Source: Filimonas lacunae (GTDB taxonomy: Bacteria; Bacteroidota; Bacteroidia; Chitinophagales; Chitinophagaceae). From it: DNA of 64,000 nucleotides. The DNA lies in the NCBI RefSeq assembly GCF_002355595.1, contig NZ_AP017422.1, positions 6,452,823 to 6,516,822 of the forward strand, written 5' to 3'. Numbering within the stretch: position 1 is the first letter of the stretch; every line of letters starts with the position of its first letter. Under the pieces are notes generated by a model. It was not told the DNA's origin. It did not search any database and was given only the letters and a program-made list of their open reading frames with translations. A program made the translations under genes and the position numbers. This document shows positions 36,630 through 47,400 of the stretch, piece by piece.

Positions 36630-38213
36630 TTAATAAAGTGGATTCTGAGCTATCACAGGGTTCTGAGTAATTTCAGTTGCCGGGATTGGCCAAACAAACC
36701 TGTAGTCACTATAGGCAATAGCTGCCTGACCAGGAGTATAACCTCCGCCACATACAAAGTTGGCCAAACCAGCTGTACCGTTTGTAGCCTTAGCAGGTAT
36801 ACCACCCGGGCTAAAATCAGCATCTTTAGCTAAACGGTGAATATCACTCCAACGCTTGCCTTCGCAAAGAAACTCAATCCTTCTTTCCAGAAGAATAGCA
36901 GCAATAAGCGCATTCTTGGAGGTAAGCGTAAGGCTGGTATATGCTTCAGTGGCGGGTATCGCCAAAGAACGGTTTCTTACTACGTTTAACAGGTTTAAGG
37001 CTCTGGTAGAGAATGTAGTAGAATTTCTTGCTTCTGCCTCTGCCAAAGTTAACAGCACTTCTGCATAACGAATTTGCGGAGCATAGTCGCTGTAGCTGAC
37101 ATAATCTCTGTATTTGGTAGTAAACCAGCTTTGCGTACCAGCACTGTTGGTTCCTGATACCAGCAGAGCAGATCTTCTTTTATCACTACATAACCATCCT
37201 GCATTGTTATAAATAATAGGAGAAACTGATACAAGCCCTCTTCCTGTTAAGCTGGCAGCACCAAACATTCTGGATAATGCACCGTTTGTGCTAGGCGCAT
37301 CCAATGCGTCGTTCTTTACAGAGAAAATGCTTTCAGTGGAGTTGTTATTAGCAAAGGGGCCATCAGGACTAGCTGTTAATGCCCAGTTACCAATAGGACT
37401 TTTTACAGAAGTAGGCGTAGTAGGGTCTACAGTTGCAGGAACCAGTTTAGCACCTTCTGTAATTACACCTGCCCAGTCGCCCATGTGTAACTTCACTCTC
37501 ATTTTTAAAGCGATAGCCGCTGCTTTTGTTGCACGGTAGCTGGCTATTGTTTCCGGTAAATTCGCTTCCGCATAGTCAAGGTCTGCAAGTATTTTGATAT
37601 AAACACTATCTACACGCATACGTGGAGTGTTTAACAGCGTACTTACAGCAGTACTAGAGGTGATAGGGGTTTCCCTGTAAGGAACACCCACCTGAGTTCC
37701 ATTGCCATCCAGGTAAGGCCTTGCATATTGAATCAATGCCTCATGATGTGCCAATGCCCTCAGAAAGCGGCACTCCGCTTCATATTGTGAAGCTACTGCA
37801 GAAGTCAGAATTCCTGAAGAGGCGGCTGAGCGGAAACCATTGATACCAATATTGGCTTTATTAATCAACTCATATAAACCTTTCCACATAGCCACACAGT
37901 TGGCAGAAGTAGAGTTGTAGGTAGCCTGATAGGTAATTTGGAAAAATGCCTGAATATTCACTACATCCTCACCTCTGGCGTCTCCTTGTTCAATATTGGC
38001 AGCACCGAAAGGATATCCTCTTACTTCTGTAGTCCCACTGGTATAATAAGAGCTTTGTGCACCATCGTAAACTCCGTTTAAAGCCAACGCACATCTTGCT
38101 GCTGTAGAAAAGGCACTAGCATCAGTTACTGCGTTATATGGAGAAGTTTCTAATACCTTGTTGCACCCGAACATAAAAGGAACAAAAAGGAAGCTTATTA
38201 CTATTTTCTTCAT
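36630..38213 (-). CDS. SusD/RagB-family outer-membrane nutrient-binding lipoprotein
   Basis: The 527-residue product has a lipobox ending at C17 (FMFGCNK). The SusD fold markers are a TPR-like helical N-terminus (ARCALALNGVYDGAQ), YEAECRFLRALAHHEALIQYARPYLDG in the middle, and a C-terminal RRIEFLCEGKRWSDIHRL. The last of these is the characteristic (R)RxEFxxEGxRWxD(L/I)xR motif. It forms the lid of a SusCD transporter with the gene 24 bp upstream. No glycosidase or peptidase gene is linked, so the substrate is unknown. Confidence 0.95.
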   Translation of the reverse strand: MKKIVISFLFVPFMFGCNKVLETSPYNAVTDASAFSTAARCALALNGVYDGAQSSYYTSGTTEVRGYPFGAANIEQGDARGEDVVNIQAFFQITYQATYNSTSANCVAMWKGLYELINKANIGINGFRSAASSGILTSAVASQYEAECRFLRALAHHEALIQYARPYLDGNGTQVGVPYRETPITSSTAVSTLLNTPRMRVDSVYIKILADLDYAEANLPETIASYRATKAAAIALKMRVKLHMGDWAGVITEGAKLVPATVDPTTPTSVKSPIGNWALTASPDGPFANNNSTESIFSVKNDALDAPSTNGALSRMFGAASLTGRGLVSVSPIIYNNAGWLCSDKRRSALLVSGTNSAGTQSWFTTKYRDYVSYSDYAPQIRYAEVLLTLAEAEARNSTTFSTRALNLLNVVRNRSLAIPATEAYTSLTLTSKNALIAAILLERRIEFLCEGKRWSDIHRLAKDADFSPGGIPAKATNGTAGLANFVCGGGYTPGQAAIAYSDYRFVWPIPATEITQNPVIAQNPLY

Positions 38214-38237
38214 GATTCGTTTTTTAGTGTTTCAATA

Positions 38238-41200
38238 TTAAAATCCTGCAGACAGACCAAATGAAATAGTGCGAACCTGTGGTGCTACTGCAGCATCAAC
38301 ACCTGTTGCACTAATGTTGTCCGGATCTGCGCCTTTATACTTTGTCCATACATGCAGATTCTGTCCCTGTGCAAAAATCTTTAAGCTTTTAATATATCCA
38401 CCTGTACCATGCTCCAGTACTTTAGCTGGTAATGAATAAGATAATACCACGTTCTGAAGTCTTAAGTAGTTACCGCTCTCCACAAATCTTGAAGAAGCAG
38501 CGTTAGAACTGTTCATATTAGCCGCCTGGCCATAGTATAATTTAGGAACATCTGTAACTTGTCCTGCTGTAGTCCATCTGTCTAATACTTCAGTACCGTT
38601 GTTCTGGAAGCTCATGTTATTCAACGCATCTTGTCTGGTAACGTTCATGATTTTGTTACCACCAGAGTAACGCAACATGATGTCAAGGGTAATACCCTTA
38701 TAGCTGAAAGTATTAGAGAAACCGCCAAACCAAACCGGAATACCCTGTCCCAGGTTTGTCTTGTCAGCAGCAGCCAATGAAGATGCTGCGCCTAAAGTGC
38801 CATCGGCTTTGCTGTTAGCTACATAAAAACCACCGGCAGTAGAACCTGGAGTGAGGCTTAACTGTACCATGCTACCGTCTGCCTTAAACCACATTGGGTT
38901 ACCATTGGCGCTGTTTACACCTGCATATCTGTAGCCATAAATGATGTTCATTGGATCACCTACGCGAATGATATTGTAGTTGCCGTTTTCAATACTTTGA
39001 ACAGGTTTGCCACCCACAGGATACAGAGACTGGATTTTATTTTTAACCTGAGAATAGTTGAAGCTCGCATCCCATGTAAAGCCACTCTTTGTGTTGAGGA
39101 TGTTTCCGCTGATTGAAATTTCAATGCCTTTGTTTTGTAATTTACCAACGTTAGTAGAAATAGAACCTCCGCTTGTTCCGGTTGAACCTGGTACACCTGC
39201 ACTGAGCGGAGTAGGTACATCCAATACGAGATTATTCACATCGTTCAGAAACCAATCAGCAGTAATAGTGAACCTGTTTTTCAGGATAGATAAATCAATA
39301 CCCACATCGTATTTACCATTGGTTTCCCATTTCAGGTTCGGGTTACCGATAGAAGTAGGGGCAATACCGCTTACATTACCATATGGCCTGTTACCAAACT
39401 GGCTTAAGTAAGGATACCCGGTTAAAGTATTACCCACTTTGGCATACGAACCTTTCAATTTTACTTCATTAAACCATTTTGACAGGAAAGGAGAATTTAA
39501 CCAGAAAGCCTCTCTGGAAGGACGCCATCCCACAGAATAACCAGGGAAAGTTCCATATTGATTGCCTTTTGCCAATGCACTTTGACCATCTCTTCTGAAG
39601 GTAGCCTGAATAAAGTACCTGTTTTTGAAATCATAATTAAGTCTTCCGAAAGTAGAAAGGAACCCTGTTTTGTCGTAGTTACCAAGTATTTTTTGCGTGC
39701 TGGCAGCGTTGCTGATTACGTTTTCATTGATATAGAATGCGTCAGAAAGCACTGTACCGTCAGCAGAAAACCATTTGTAAGTTTGCTTCTGTACTTCATA
39801 ACCACCTGTCAGGTAAAAATTATGATCTTTTATAGAAAGATTATAATTGAAGTAGTTAGTCCATAATAATCTCAGCCAGTTTTGAGCAGCATTATATGTT
39901 TCGCCAGTACCATAACCATCACCATGATAAATGTTCAGCCCCTGATAGCTGTAATCATTTAACATGTCTATACCTACCTGAGAACGTACTTTCAATCCTT
40001 TGGCAGGGCTCACTTCCAGGTACATGTTGTCCATGATCCTGTATTTATCGGAATAGTATTTATTCTTGCGTAAGGTATAAGCTACGTTGTTAAAGTTGTC
40101 ATCGACAGTCTGGCTGTTTGCACCGGGCGTCATCGAGCCGGAAGTAGGATAATTGATATTGTAACCATCCATTCCTGTTGCACTGTAAGGAGAGGTGTTT
40201 GGCAGCAATCTTAAAGCAGCTGCTATAGCACCTCCTAACGAACTGGAACCGTTATTCTGATCACCATCTTCCTGACGGCTGATGTTGATACCATTACCAA
40301 TTTTTACATACTTATTAATCTCATGATCCACATTCATTCTTATCCTGTAAGCCCTGTTATAGTTACTTATGATAATCCCCTTGTTATTCGAATAGTTGGC
40401 AGAGAAATAATATGTAGTTTTATCGCCACCGCCCTGTAAGCTTAATGTATGGCTTTGAGAAAGCGCATTCTTGATCATCACAGTACCTTGCCAGTCTGTA
40501 TCTACAGTATCGGCACTGGCATTTACACCAGCTCTTGCAGCTAAGCCAGCATTGGAAAGCTTTTCGTTAGCTATTGTTTCAAATTGCTTGGCATTCAGCA
40601 GACTAAATTTCTTTAGGGCACTACTAAAACCAACAAATCCATCATAGTTCACTTTAGCACGACCTCTTACACCTTTTTTAGTGGTAATTAATATTACACC
40701 ACCTGCTGCACGTGAGCCATAGATAGCAGTAGCAGATCCGTCTTTCAGGATGTCCATACTTTCAATATCAGAAGGATTAATATCACCCAAAGTATTTGAA
40801 TTGGTTGCAGCAGAAAGATTACCGGATATAATAGGTACACCATCCACTACTATTAAAGGATCGTTGCTATTACTAAGGGATTGTACACCTCTGATTCTGA
40901 TCCTTGCAGGAGTATTCACCGAACCTCCTACTGTAGTTACCTGCACACCAGCAGCTCTACCAGCCAGTTGCTTATCAACTGATGGAGACAACAGGTTTGA
41001 GAATTCAGTGGGTTCTATTTTAGAAGCAGAACCGGTAAAGTTTTTCTTTTGTTGTACACCATAACCTACTACTACTACTTCAGCTAAACTTGCTCCACCC
41101 GCATTCAGTTTCACTTCAAGGGTAGGCTTATTGCCCACAGCCACAAGTTGTTCTTCATAACCCACATAAGAAATTTGGAAAAGACGGGCATTTTCGGGTA

Positions 41201-41396
41201 CGCTAATACTAAAAGAACCATTCGCTGCGCTTACTGCAGTTACAATTACTTTTTTATCAGCTCCTAAAGCAGTAATAGTAACTCCTCCTAAAGGAGCACC
41301 TTTCTCATCTGTTATTTTACCGGTAACAGTCCGGTTCTGTGCCCATGCTTGCACCAGAATGAGACTCATAACCACGAACATTAGTAGTTTTCTCAT
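38238..41396 (-). CDS. SusC/RagA-family TonB-dependent outer-membrane transporter
   Basis: The 1052-residue product has a signal peptide (WA/QN), a carboxypeptidase-regulatory-like domain (about 22-105) and a TonB box/plug start (VVVVGYGVQQKKNFTGS). A plug follows with the SusC hallmark SDPLIVVDGVP and DIESMDILKDGSATAIYGSRAAGGVILITTKKG in split form, then a 22-stranded barrel ending in RTISFGLSAGF. It pairs with the susD gene downstream. A 623-bp gap with a dyad lies upstream. Confidence 0.95.
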   Translation of the reverse strand: MRKLLMFVVMSLILVQAWAQNRTVTGKITDEKGAPLGGVTITALGADKKVIVTAVSAANGSFSISVPENARLFQISYVGYEEQLVAVGNKPTLEVKLNAGGASLAEVVVVGYGVQQKKNFTGSASKIEPTEFSNLLSPSVDKQLAGRAAGVQVTTVGGSVNTPARIRIRGVQSLSNSNDPLIVVDGVPIISGNLSAATNSNTLGDINPSDIESMDILKDGSATAIYGSRAAGGVILITTKKGVRGRAKVNYDGFVGFSSALKKFSLLNAKQFETIANEKLSNAGLAARAGVNASADTVDTDWQGTVMIKNALSQSHTLSLQGGGDKTTYYFSANYSNNKGIIISNYNRAYRIRMNVDHEINKYVKIGNGINISRQEDGDQNNGSSSLGGAIAAALRLLPNTSPYSATGMDGYNINYPTSGSMTPGANSQTVDDNFNNVAYTLRKNKYYSDKYRIMDNMYLEVSPAKGLKVRSQVGIDMLNDYSYQGLNIYHGDGYGTGETYNAAQNWLRLLWTNYFNYNLSIKDHNFYLTGGYEVQKQTYKWFSADGTVLSDAFYINENVISNAASTQKILGNYDKTGFLSTFGRLNYDFKNRYFIQATFRRDGQSALAKGNQYGTFPGYSVGWRPSREAFWLNSPFLSKWFNEVKLKGSYAKVGNTLTGYPYLSQFGNRPYGNVSGIAPTSIGNPNLKWETNGKYDVGIDLSILKNRFTITADWFLNDVNNLVLDVPTPLSAGVPGSTGTSGGSISTNVGKLQNKGIEISISGNILNTKSGFTWDASFNYSQVKNKIQSLYPVGGKPVQSIENGNYNIIRVGDPMNIIYGYRYAGVNSANGNPMWFKADGSMVQLSLTPGSTAGGFYVANSKADGTLGAASSLAAADKTNLGQGIPVWFGGFSNTFSYKGITLDIMLRYSGGNKIMNVTRQDALNNMSFQNNGTEVLDRWTTAGQVTDVPKLYYGQAANMNSSNAASSRFVESGNYLRLQNVVLSYSLPAKVLEHGTGGYIKSLKIFAQGQNLHVWTKYKGADPDNISATGVDAAVAPQVRTISFGLSAGF

Positions 41397-41416
41397 GTAG
41401 AAACAGGTTTTAGTTT

Positions 41417-41471
41417 AAAATGTATATACTCAACGTGCAATAAAGTGACATATCGATGTTGTACATCGATA
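41417..41471 (-). promoter_or_regulatory. susC upstream dyad and weak promoter
   Basis: A 9-bp inverted repeat, TATCGATGT and ACATCGATA around TGT (41451-41471), is centred about 49 bp upstream of the start predicted from TACATTTT (41424 down to 41417, one base from TAnnTTTG). It may be an operator for a dimeric regulator. Confidence 0.45.
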
Positions 41472-41563
41472 AACAGCTTTATATAAACTTATGTGTATAG
41501 CACAGCAAAACAGGCAATTACATCGCCTTGATCACTATACTAAAAGCATCAATGATTTAATAT

Positions 41564-41656
41564 TTATATTATACTCTTAAGGTTTGGGGTAGTGGTGATT
41601 AAAAATAATTCATCACCCAAGGCTTCTAAAGCCTTTTTAGAAAAGTTTTCTCTCAT
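41564..41656 (-). CDS. Possible 30-residue peptide upstream of susC
   Basis: The frame ATG 41656 to TAA encodes MRENFSKKALEALGDELFLI followed by TTTPNLKSII. It has a charged amphipathic N-terminus and a hydrophobic and threonine-rich end. A TTTG at 41705-41708 (minus strand) lies 19 bp upstream of TATATATTG, a weak promoter about 30 bp before the ATG. Two hairpins (AAGGCTT/AAGCCTT and GGTGAT/ATCACC) fall inside the frame. It could be a leader peptide, a small secreted peptide or chance. Confidence 0.3.
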   Translation of the reverse strand: MRENFSKKALEALGDELFLITTTPNLKSII

Positions 41657-42015
41657 ATGCTGTAGTTTAATAAATACAATATATACCCTTTCAGTAACTT
41701 CAGGCAAATAGAATGCTTGCCAATAAATTACCTTATTGTTCTATAATAGCAGTTAGCAAAAATAGGATCTGATAAACAATGCTAGTGTCCAGCGGATAAA
41801 CAACAGATAACTATAACCATTTACACATTACCTATAAATAAAGCTGATAAGTTACCCAGGAAATCAATGCTAAGAATCACTGTTGTTAGCTGCCAGGCAG
41901 CGAGTGATAGAATTTGTACTTTTTCTCATGCGTGCTTATTTGAAACTTGAAGCAAGATATAAAATAACATTCTGTTAAAAAAACAAAAAAAGAAAGTTAA
42001 AGTAAATTTTAAGGT

Positions 42016-42041
42016 ATGGTTACTTCTTCCGAAGTAACCAT
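42016..42041 (-). terminator. Terminator-like hairpin at the 3' end of the MMPL gene
   Basis: Perfect 11-bp arms ATGGTTACTTC and GAAGTAACCAT with a TTCC loop overlap the last codons and stop of the gene. Only a modest T content follows on the minus strand. Confidence 0.45.
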
Positions 42042-44353
42042 ATTAAAACTGGCAATAATATAAGGTTGGTCAATGTACCGGTAATCAGCGTAAGTGAAGT
42101 AAGCCAGCCCAAGGCCTTGGTTCCACCAAACTCGCTGATGCAAAAAATGATAAAACCAGCTATGAGTACCAATGAAGTATATATGATACTAACTCCAGTA
42201 TGATGTATGGTTTGTACCAGGGTAGGCTTCACACTATTATTATAATGTGGCAGTTCCTGCTTGTAATTAATGAGGAATCGTATGGTTACATCTATGGCAA
42301 TACCCAGGGCCACACTAAACACCAACACGGTGGATGGCTTTAAGGATATACCCACCCATCCCATCACACCTGCTGTTACCATCAATGGAATGATATTAGG
42401 AATTAAAGAACACAGCAGTATTCTGAATGAACGGAACAGGTACAACATACAAAGCGCAATTAATGCAAAAGCCCAAAGGATACTGTCACGTAAACCATTA
42501 ATGATAAAGGCTGATCCTTCTAAGAAGGTAACACTACTTCCGGTAAAGGTTACTTTATAATTAGCCGTATCAAACGTTCTATCGGCTTCCTTTTTAAAGT
42601 CAGCCAGCAAACCAGGAAGCTTGCGGCTACCAATATCTTTCATGTTCACACTAATTCTGGCCATCTGGTCTGCCGAATCTTTAAAGCTATTGAGCAGTTT
42701 AGTGAAAGTAGAGTTCTTGTCTGCTGTGGCACCACTGGTGCTATCCTGCGCTTTGCCACTGCCTTTTATATAGCTTAATACCGTAATAGCATCAAAGTCG
42801 GAAGGAATAGCATAATACGTGCTGTCGCCATCGTATACTGCCTGCCTTAAAAATTTAATACCTTCTACTAATGATAACGGACGTGCCGTTTCCGGACGTG
42901 CGGCAATGTAACGGGAGAATGAATCAATTTTCTCCATCGGCTTTAACGAACGGGTAAGTCCTTTTTTCTTTTTGGTATCCACTACAATTTCCAATGGCAT
43001 TACTCCATTAAAAGTGCTTTCAAACCAACGCAAATCTTTATAAACAATATCTTTCTTAGGCAAATCATCTACAATAAAGCCTTCGCTTTTTAAGCGTGTA
43101 ATCCCACCGATCGAAAACAGTACTACCGCAGCTGTTACAATGTATACCCATTTGCTATGCTCAAATGTCCATTTCTCAATTTTTACCAGCAGATTTTCCA
43201 ATGTTTTATTCTCCAGGTAACGCATGTGCCTTGGCTTAGGCGCAGCGATATAGCTTAATACAGACGGGATAAACACCAGCGATATCACAAACAGGATCAT
43301 GATATTTACACCGGCCACTACGCCAAACTCTTTTAACAGGTCGCTTTTAGTTAAAGAGAACACTCCTAAACCAATAGCGGCAGCAATGTTACAAAACAGG
43401 GTTACAATGCCCATACGGCCCACCATAGTAACCAGGGCATTTTGCTTGTCATTGGTTTCTTTATAAGTAGTATGGTATTTATTCAGGAAGTAAATACAGT
43501 TAGGCACTCCAATTACCACAATCAATGGTGGAATTAAAGTAGTTAACAGGGTTATTTTATAACCAAACAGCACCATAGAGCCAACACTCCATATTACACC
43601 AATACACACCACTATTAAACTCATAAACATGGCGCTGATACTTCTGAAGAAAAGCAATAAAGTAATAGCAGACAACAACAACGAACCAATTAAAAACCAC
43701 TGTAGCTCTTTCTGAATTTTGTTGGCTACAGTAGTTCTGATATAAGGTAAGCCACTTACATGCACCTGCAAACTGGTTTGCTTTTCAAAAGCATGCACCT
43801 CGTTCATAATGTCATTAATTAAACGGGTGCGTGATTTACTGTTAGCCGTGTCTTTGTTCAGCGACACTACAAACAGATAGCTTTTTTCGGCCGAGTTATG
43901 CAAAATGCCCTCATAAAAGGGCATATTCTCAAACACAGCTTTTCCACTGTCCAATATTGTCTGGGTAAGCGGGAAAGTAAAAATGCGTGCAGGAACCAGC
44001 TTATCGGCGGTGTCTTTTTTTAATTGAATAGCTTCTGGCACATCCATAAGTCCGGTTACACCTTTAATCTCTTTTAACCGGCTGTGCATTTGTTCTGCCG
44101 CATTGAACACAGGCAGGGTAAAAAACTGGGGGGTGGTTACACCCAGCATTACCATGTTACCATCACTGCCAAACTTTTTTAAAAAAGCCTGGTATTCCTG
44201 GTATTTAATATTATCGGTAGGTATCGCCCGGGTAAACTCGTAGCTCATTTCCACTTTGGAAGCGAAATAGCCCATGATAATTGTACAGATGAGCAATAAG
44301 GAGAGCAAAGCCAGTCTGAACTTGAGAATAAATTGTCCTAAACGATACCACAT
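42020..44353 (-). CDS. MMPL/RND-family exporter
   Basis: The 777-residue protein has two repeats, each with a periplasmic loop and about five to six membrane helices. The first helix is at about 13-31, helices are clustered near 215-375 and 395-415, and the second cluster lies at 625-775. The sterol-sensing-like segment and the GIAIDVTIRFLINYKQE motif in the second half fit MMPL/HpnN-type proteins that move lipids or hydrophobic molecules across the inner membrane. No adaptor or outer-membrane partner is adjacent. The large gene downstream of it on the left is unrelated. The substrate is unknown. Confidence 0.88.
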   Translation of the reverse strand: MWYRLGQFILKFRLALLSLLLICTIIMGYFASKVEMSYEFTRAIPTDNIKYQEYQAFLKKFGSDGNMVMLGVTTPQFFTLPVFNAAEQMHSRLKEIKGVTGLMDVPEAIQLKKDTADKLVPARIFTFPLTQTILDSGKAVFENMPFYEGILHNSAEKSYLFVVSLNKDTANSKSRTRLINDIMNEVHAFEKQTSLQVHVSGLPYIRTTVANKIQKELQWFLIGSLLLSAITLLLFFRSISAMFMSLIVVCIGVIWSVGSMVLFGYKITLLTTLIPPLIVVIGVPNCIYFLNKYHTTYKETNDKQNALVTMVGRMGIVTLFCNIAAAIGLGVFSLTKSDLLKEFGVVAGVNIMILFVISLVFIPSVLSYIAAPKPRHMRYLENKTLENLLVKIEKWTFEHSKWVYIVTAAVVLFSIGGITRLKSEGFIVDDLPKKDIVYKDLRWFESTFNGVMPLEIVVDTKKKKGLTRSLKPMEKIDSFSRYIAARPETARPLSLVEGIKFLRQAVYDGDSTYYAIPSDFDAITVLSYIKGSGKAQDSTSGATADKNSTFTKLLNSFKDSADQMARISVNMKDIGSRKLPGLLADFKKEADRTFDTANYKVTFTGSSVTFLEGSAFIINGLRDSILWAFALIALCMLYLFRSFRILLCSLIPNIIPLMVTAGVMGWVGISLKPSTVLVFSVALGIAIDVTIRFLINYKQELPHYNNSVKPTLVQTIHHTGVSIIYTSLVLIAGFIIFCISEFGGTKALGWLTSLTLITGTLTNLILLPVLIWLLRKK

Positions 44354-44399
44354 AGTAATACTTCTATAGATAAATAATGTGCAAAGAAAACAAACAAAA

Positions 44400-44425
44400 A
44401 CCGCCCCGCAAAAATGCGGGGCGGT
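44400..44425 (-). terminator. Terminator of the propeller-barrel gene
   Basis: Eleven-bp GC-rich arms ACCGCCCCGCA and TGCGGGGCGGT with an AAAA loop are followed on the minus strand by a T-rich tract. Confidence 0.88.
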
Positions 44426-44445
44426 CGCTTTATACGAAAAATCGG

Positions 44446-47400
44446 TTAAAAGTCAAGTCCGAGGGCAAAATACCACATGGGCTTGCCCTTAAATATTCCA
44501 TTCATTTCCCACGCTGTGTCCAGTTTCAGGAAATAACCTAGCACCGTGGTGCGTACACCAAAACCATAACCACCGGCAAAAGGCCCTATACCTCCTGCCC
44601 TGGTGCGCACAATGGCATAATTAGGGTTAGGCGTACCATCCTCCTGTAACTCCATATAAGCTGTAGTAGGACGGGTGATATTTTTAATACTGCCGCTCCA
44701 GGCAGTGCCTAAATCAATAAATTGAACCAGCTGGAAATTTCTGATAAAGGCGCTGTTAATAGGCTTGTTGAAGAAAGTACTGAATACAGGCAACCTGAAT
44801 TCACTGTTGATTACTGTAGCATTATTACCATTGGCTACGTTTTGTTTAAAACCACGCATATTTAAGGTCAATGACTGGTAAACATAATCCTGCTGGGTAG
44901 GCGTGTTCGCTGTATTGGCCTTAGGACCGATCCAACCATCTACACCACCCAGGTAGTATAGTATCTTCTGATCACCAAACGAGAAGTCTCCTGCTGCACG
45001 ACCCGCCCAAATGAAATTGCGGTAAATTTTTACATAGTACCTCGCATCAACACCAAGATTTTGCACATTGATACCTCTTGTAGATGCGCCTTTGCCCACC
45101 GCTTTGTAATAATCATAGTAGATTTTCCAGCGCAGGCCATTCCAGATATTCTGTGTAGGATTAATAGTGTTATCATACACATACTCCAGATGTGCAATGC
45201 CTGTTTTAGAAACAGTATCTGGTATATGTAATCCCGTAGGATCAGGCTGTCCTGACAAATAATTAAAAGGCCTGATAACGCCACGGTCAGTTCTCAAACC
45301 GATATTGGCACCAATTCTTTTGGTTTCGTCTATCGGGTAAGCCACATTCACCTGGTATAAATTGGTGATCAGCTTATTGTCTTTACCTACACCAGGACCA
45401 GAAACGATATAAGTAGGATAATTTTCAGTAGTGCTTCTATAATAAGTAAAGCCCCAATCTAACCTTTTACGCAGATTAGAAAAGGTGAAAAACACATCTT
45501 TGTCAGACAAATTAGTGCCAAAACGGAAACCGCCTACCATTTTAATGTCTTCCATTACATCACTCACCCCTACACGGAACGACCAGTTGAAGTCACTTCC
45601 ATTATTTAACTGCACTGGCAATGCTCCGGAATATGGCTGATAACGGTTAATCAAAATGTTATTAGATACACCCGCCAGCACATAATCCGCATTAAATTTC
45701 AGCTTATAGTTGAAAAGGCCTGATTTCGCCAATACATTCTGCTGTGGCGTTGCCGGATCAGTTCCTGGTTGTGGCTCACCATTTACCATTACAGTAGCTT
45801 TGGTTGTAGCGGGCTTTTCGTCATCAAATTCGTTCTGGAACACATTGTTGGCAGGTTTCTTTTCTTCCTGCTTTTGTTGTTCCGCCGGTGTAGTCACTAC
45901 CGATTTACCATTGGCTAACCGTGCTTCCTGCATCAGTTTTTTCATATAATCTGTAGGACGTGCATTCACATTTCTCTTACGCAGCGTTACAGAGTCTACC
46001 CTTAACTTATACAAGAACTTATAGTCACCTTCTCTCCTTACCTCACTCACTTGCCCCTTATCACCTGCAATCCTGGTTTCCAGCAGACTGCTCTGGTAGT
46101 TGGTCATAGGGAAAGTATAGGTAGAATCTTTAAATACCTGGAAGTAGCTGATGCTATCCGGCTCACTTTTTTGCCAGGCGTTTAAGGTAGAGTCAATTTC
46201 TTTATCTGTTGCGTTGCGAATTATTTCATCACCTATATAATATAAGGTATCCAAACCGTCGCGGGCGGTAGAAAAGAAGCCTGCCCACCTGTTGGCAATA
46301 CCATTTTCCTCACTTACAAAAGTGAAGTGGTTTACATTATACTGCATCGGGTAGCGTGCATCGGCAAATTTCATCCGGGTTAACTGGGCAATTTGTTTGA
46401 AATCGCTTTTGTTATTGATGTCTACCATGAAAATATTAAACCTGTTTTTGCTGGGCAGCACCGTATCGGCATTGATAGCATCTCCCGTAGGACGGTTAGA
46501 AGCGAAAATAATACCCGACCTGTTAGGAAAAGAAACAAAGGTGGGGTCCAGATCGTCATACACATCGTTGGTAATCTGCTGCACCTTCTCATTATCAATG
46601 CGGTAAGTAAAGATGTCGGAATGACCGTTTTTGCTAGCACTTAATAATATAGTGTTGGCATCCAGCATAAAGCCTACGCTCAATATCTGGTCAAAACCAG
46701 TAATTTCTTGCTTAAAGCGTTTAATATTAGCCACCACGTCGTACACAAACATGTTTATTTTACCCGCTTTCCAGTATACCACCAATAAACGGGAGCCTTT
46801 GCCATCCCATGACAACAATGGATAATTAGGATTGATATCGCCATTGATGGTTCTTATCCCATAGCTCAGTAATGTTTTTTCTTCCAGGTTGTTATCTACA
46901 TACTTTACAGAATACACGCCTTTTTTAAACTGCACCACTGCATATGAGTTGTTGCGTGGGTTGGGATTAGCCTGAAAACGGAAAAAATCGGCCTTCTTTG
47001 TTTCTTCCACCACCGACAAACGGCCACGTGGTGCATTTTTACGCTGCTTCAGATCTTTCACATACTTCTCTTCCTCATACGTCATAAAATCGGCAAGCAC
47101 TTCTTTAAACTTCTTCTTACATATGCGTTGTGAAGCAGTGTTCAGGTTTTTATATAAACGCGCCAGGTACAGAAAATAAGTAACATTTTCTTTTTTGTAC
47201 TTCTCGGCTATATAGTACCAGAAAGCGTGTCCTGCCAGCAAAGGCTTGTCAAAAGCAAACTGGTAAAATTTGGTATAGCTGCCGCTTAACATCACGTTGC
47301 GCAGATCTTCATCTTTTTCAGGACTCCAGGGTTGTGCTACATATTCTACATAGCCATCGGTAAGCCATTTAGGAATGTCCAGTAAAGCCTGGTTACTGGC

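Larger units (their letters stand above)
41397..42019. other. 623-bp non-genic stretch between the MMPL gene and susC
   Basis: This AT-rich region contains the susC upstream dyad (41451-41471), a possible 30-codon frame (41564-41656, minus) and nested hairpins at 41594-41635. On the minus strand a 19-codon frame starting ATGAGAAAAAGT at 41929 resembles the box in elements A and B. The rest shows no further structure that I recognise. Confidence 0.6.
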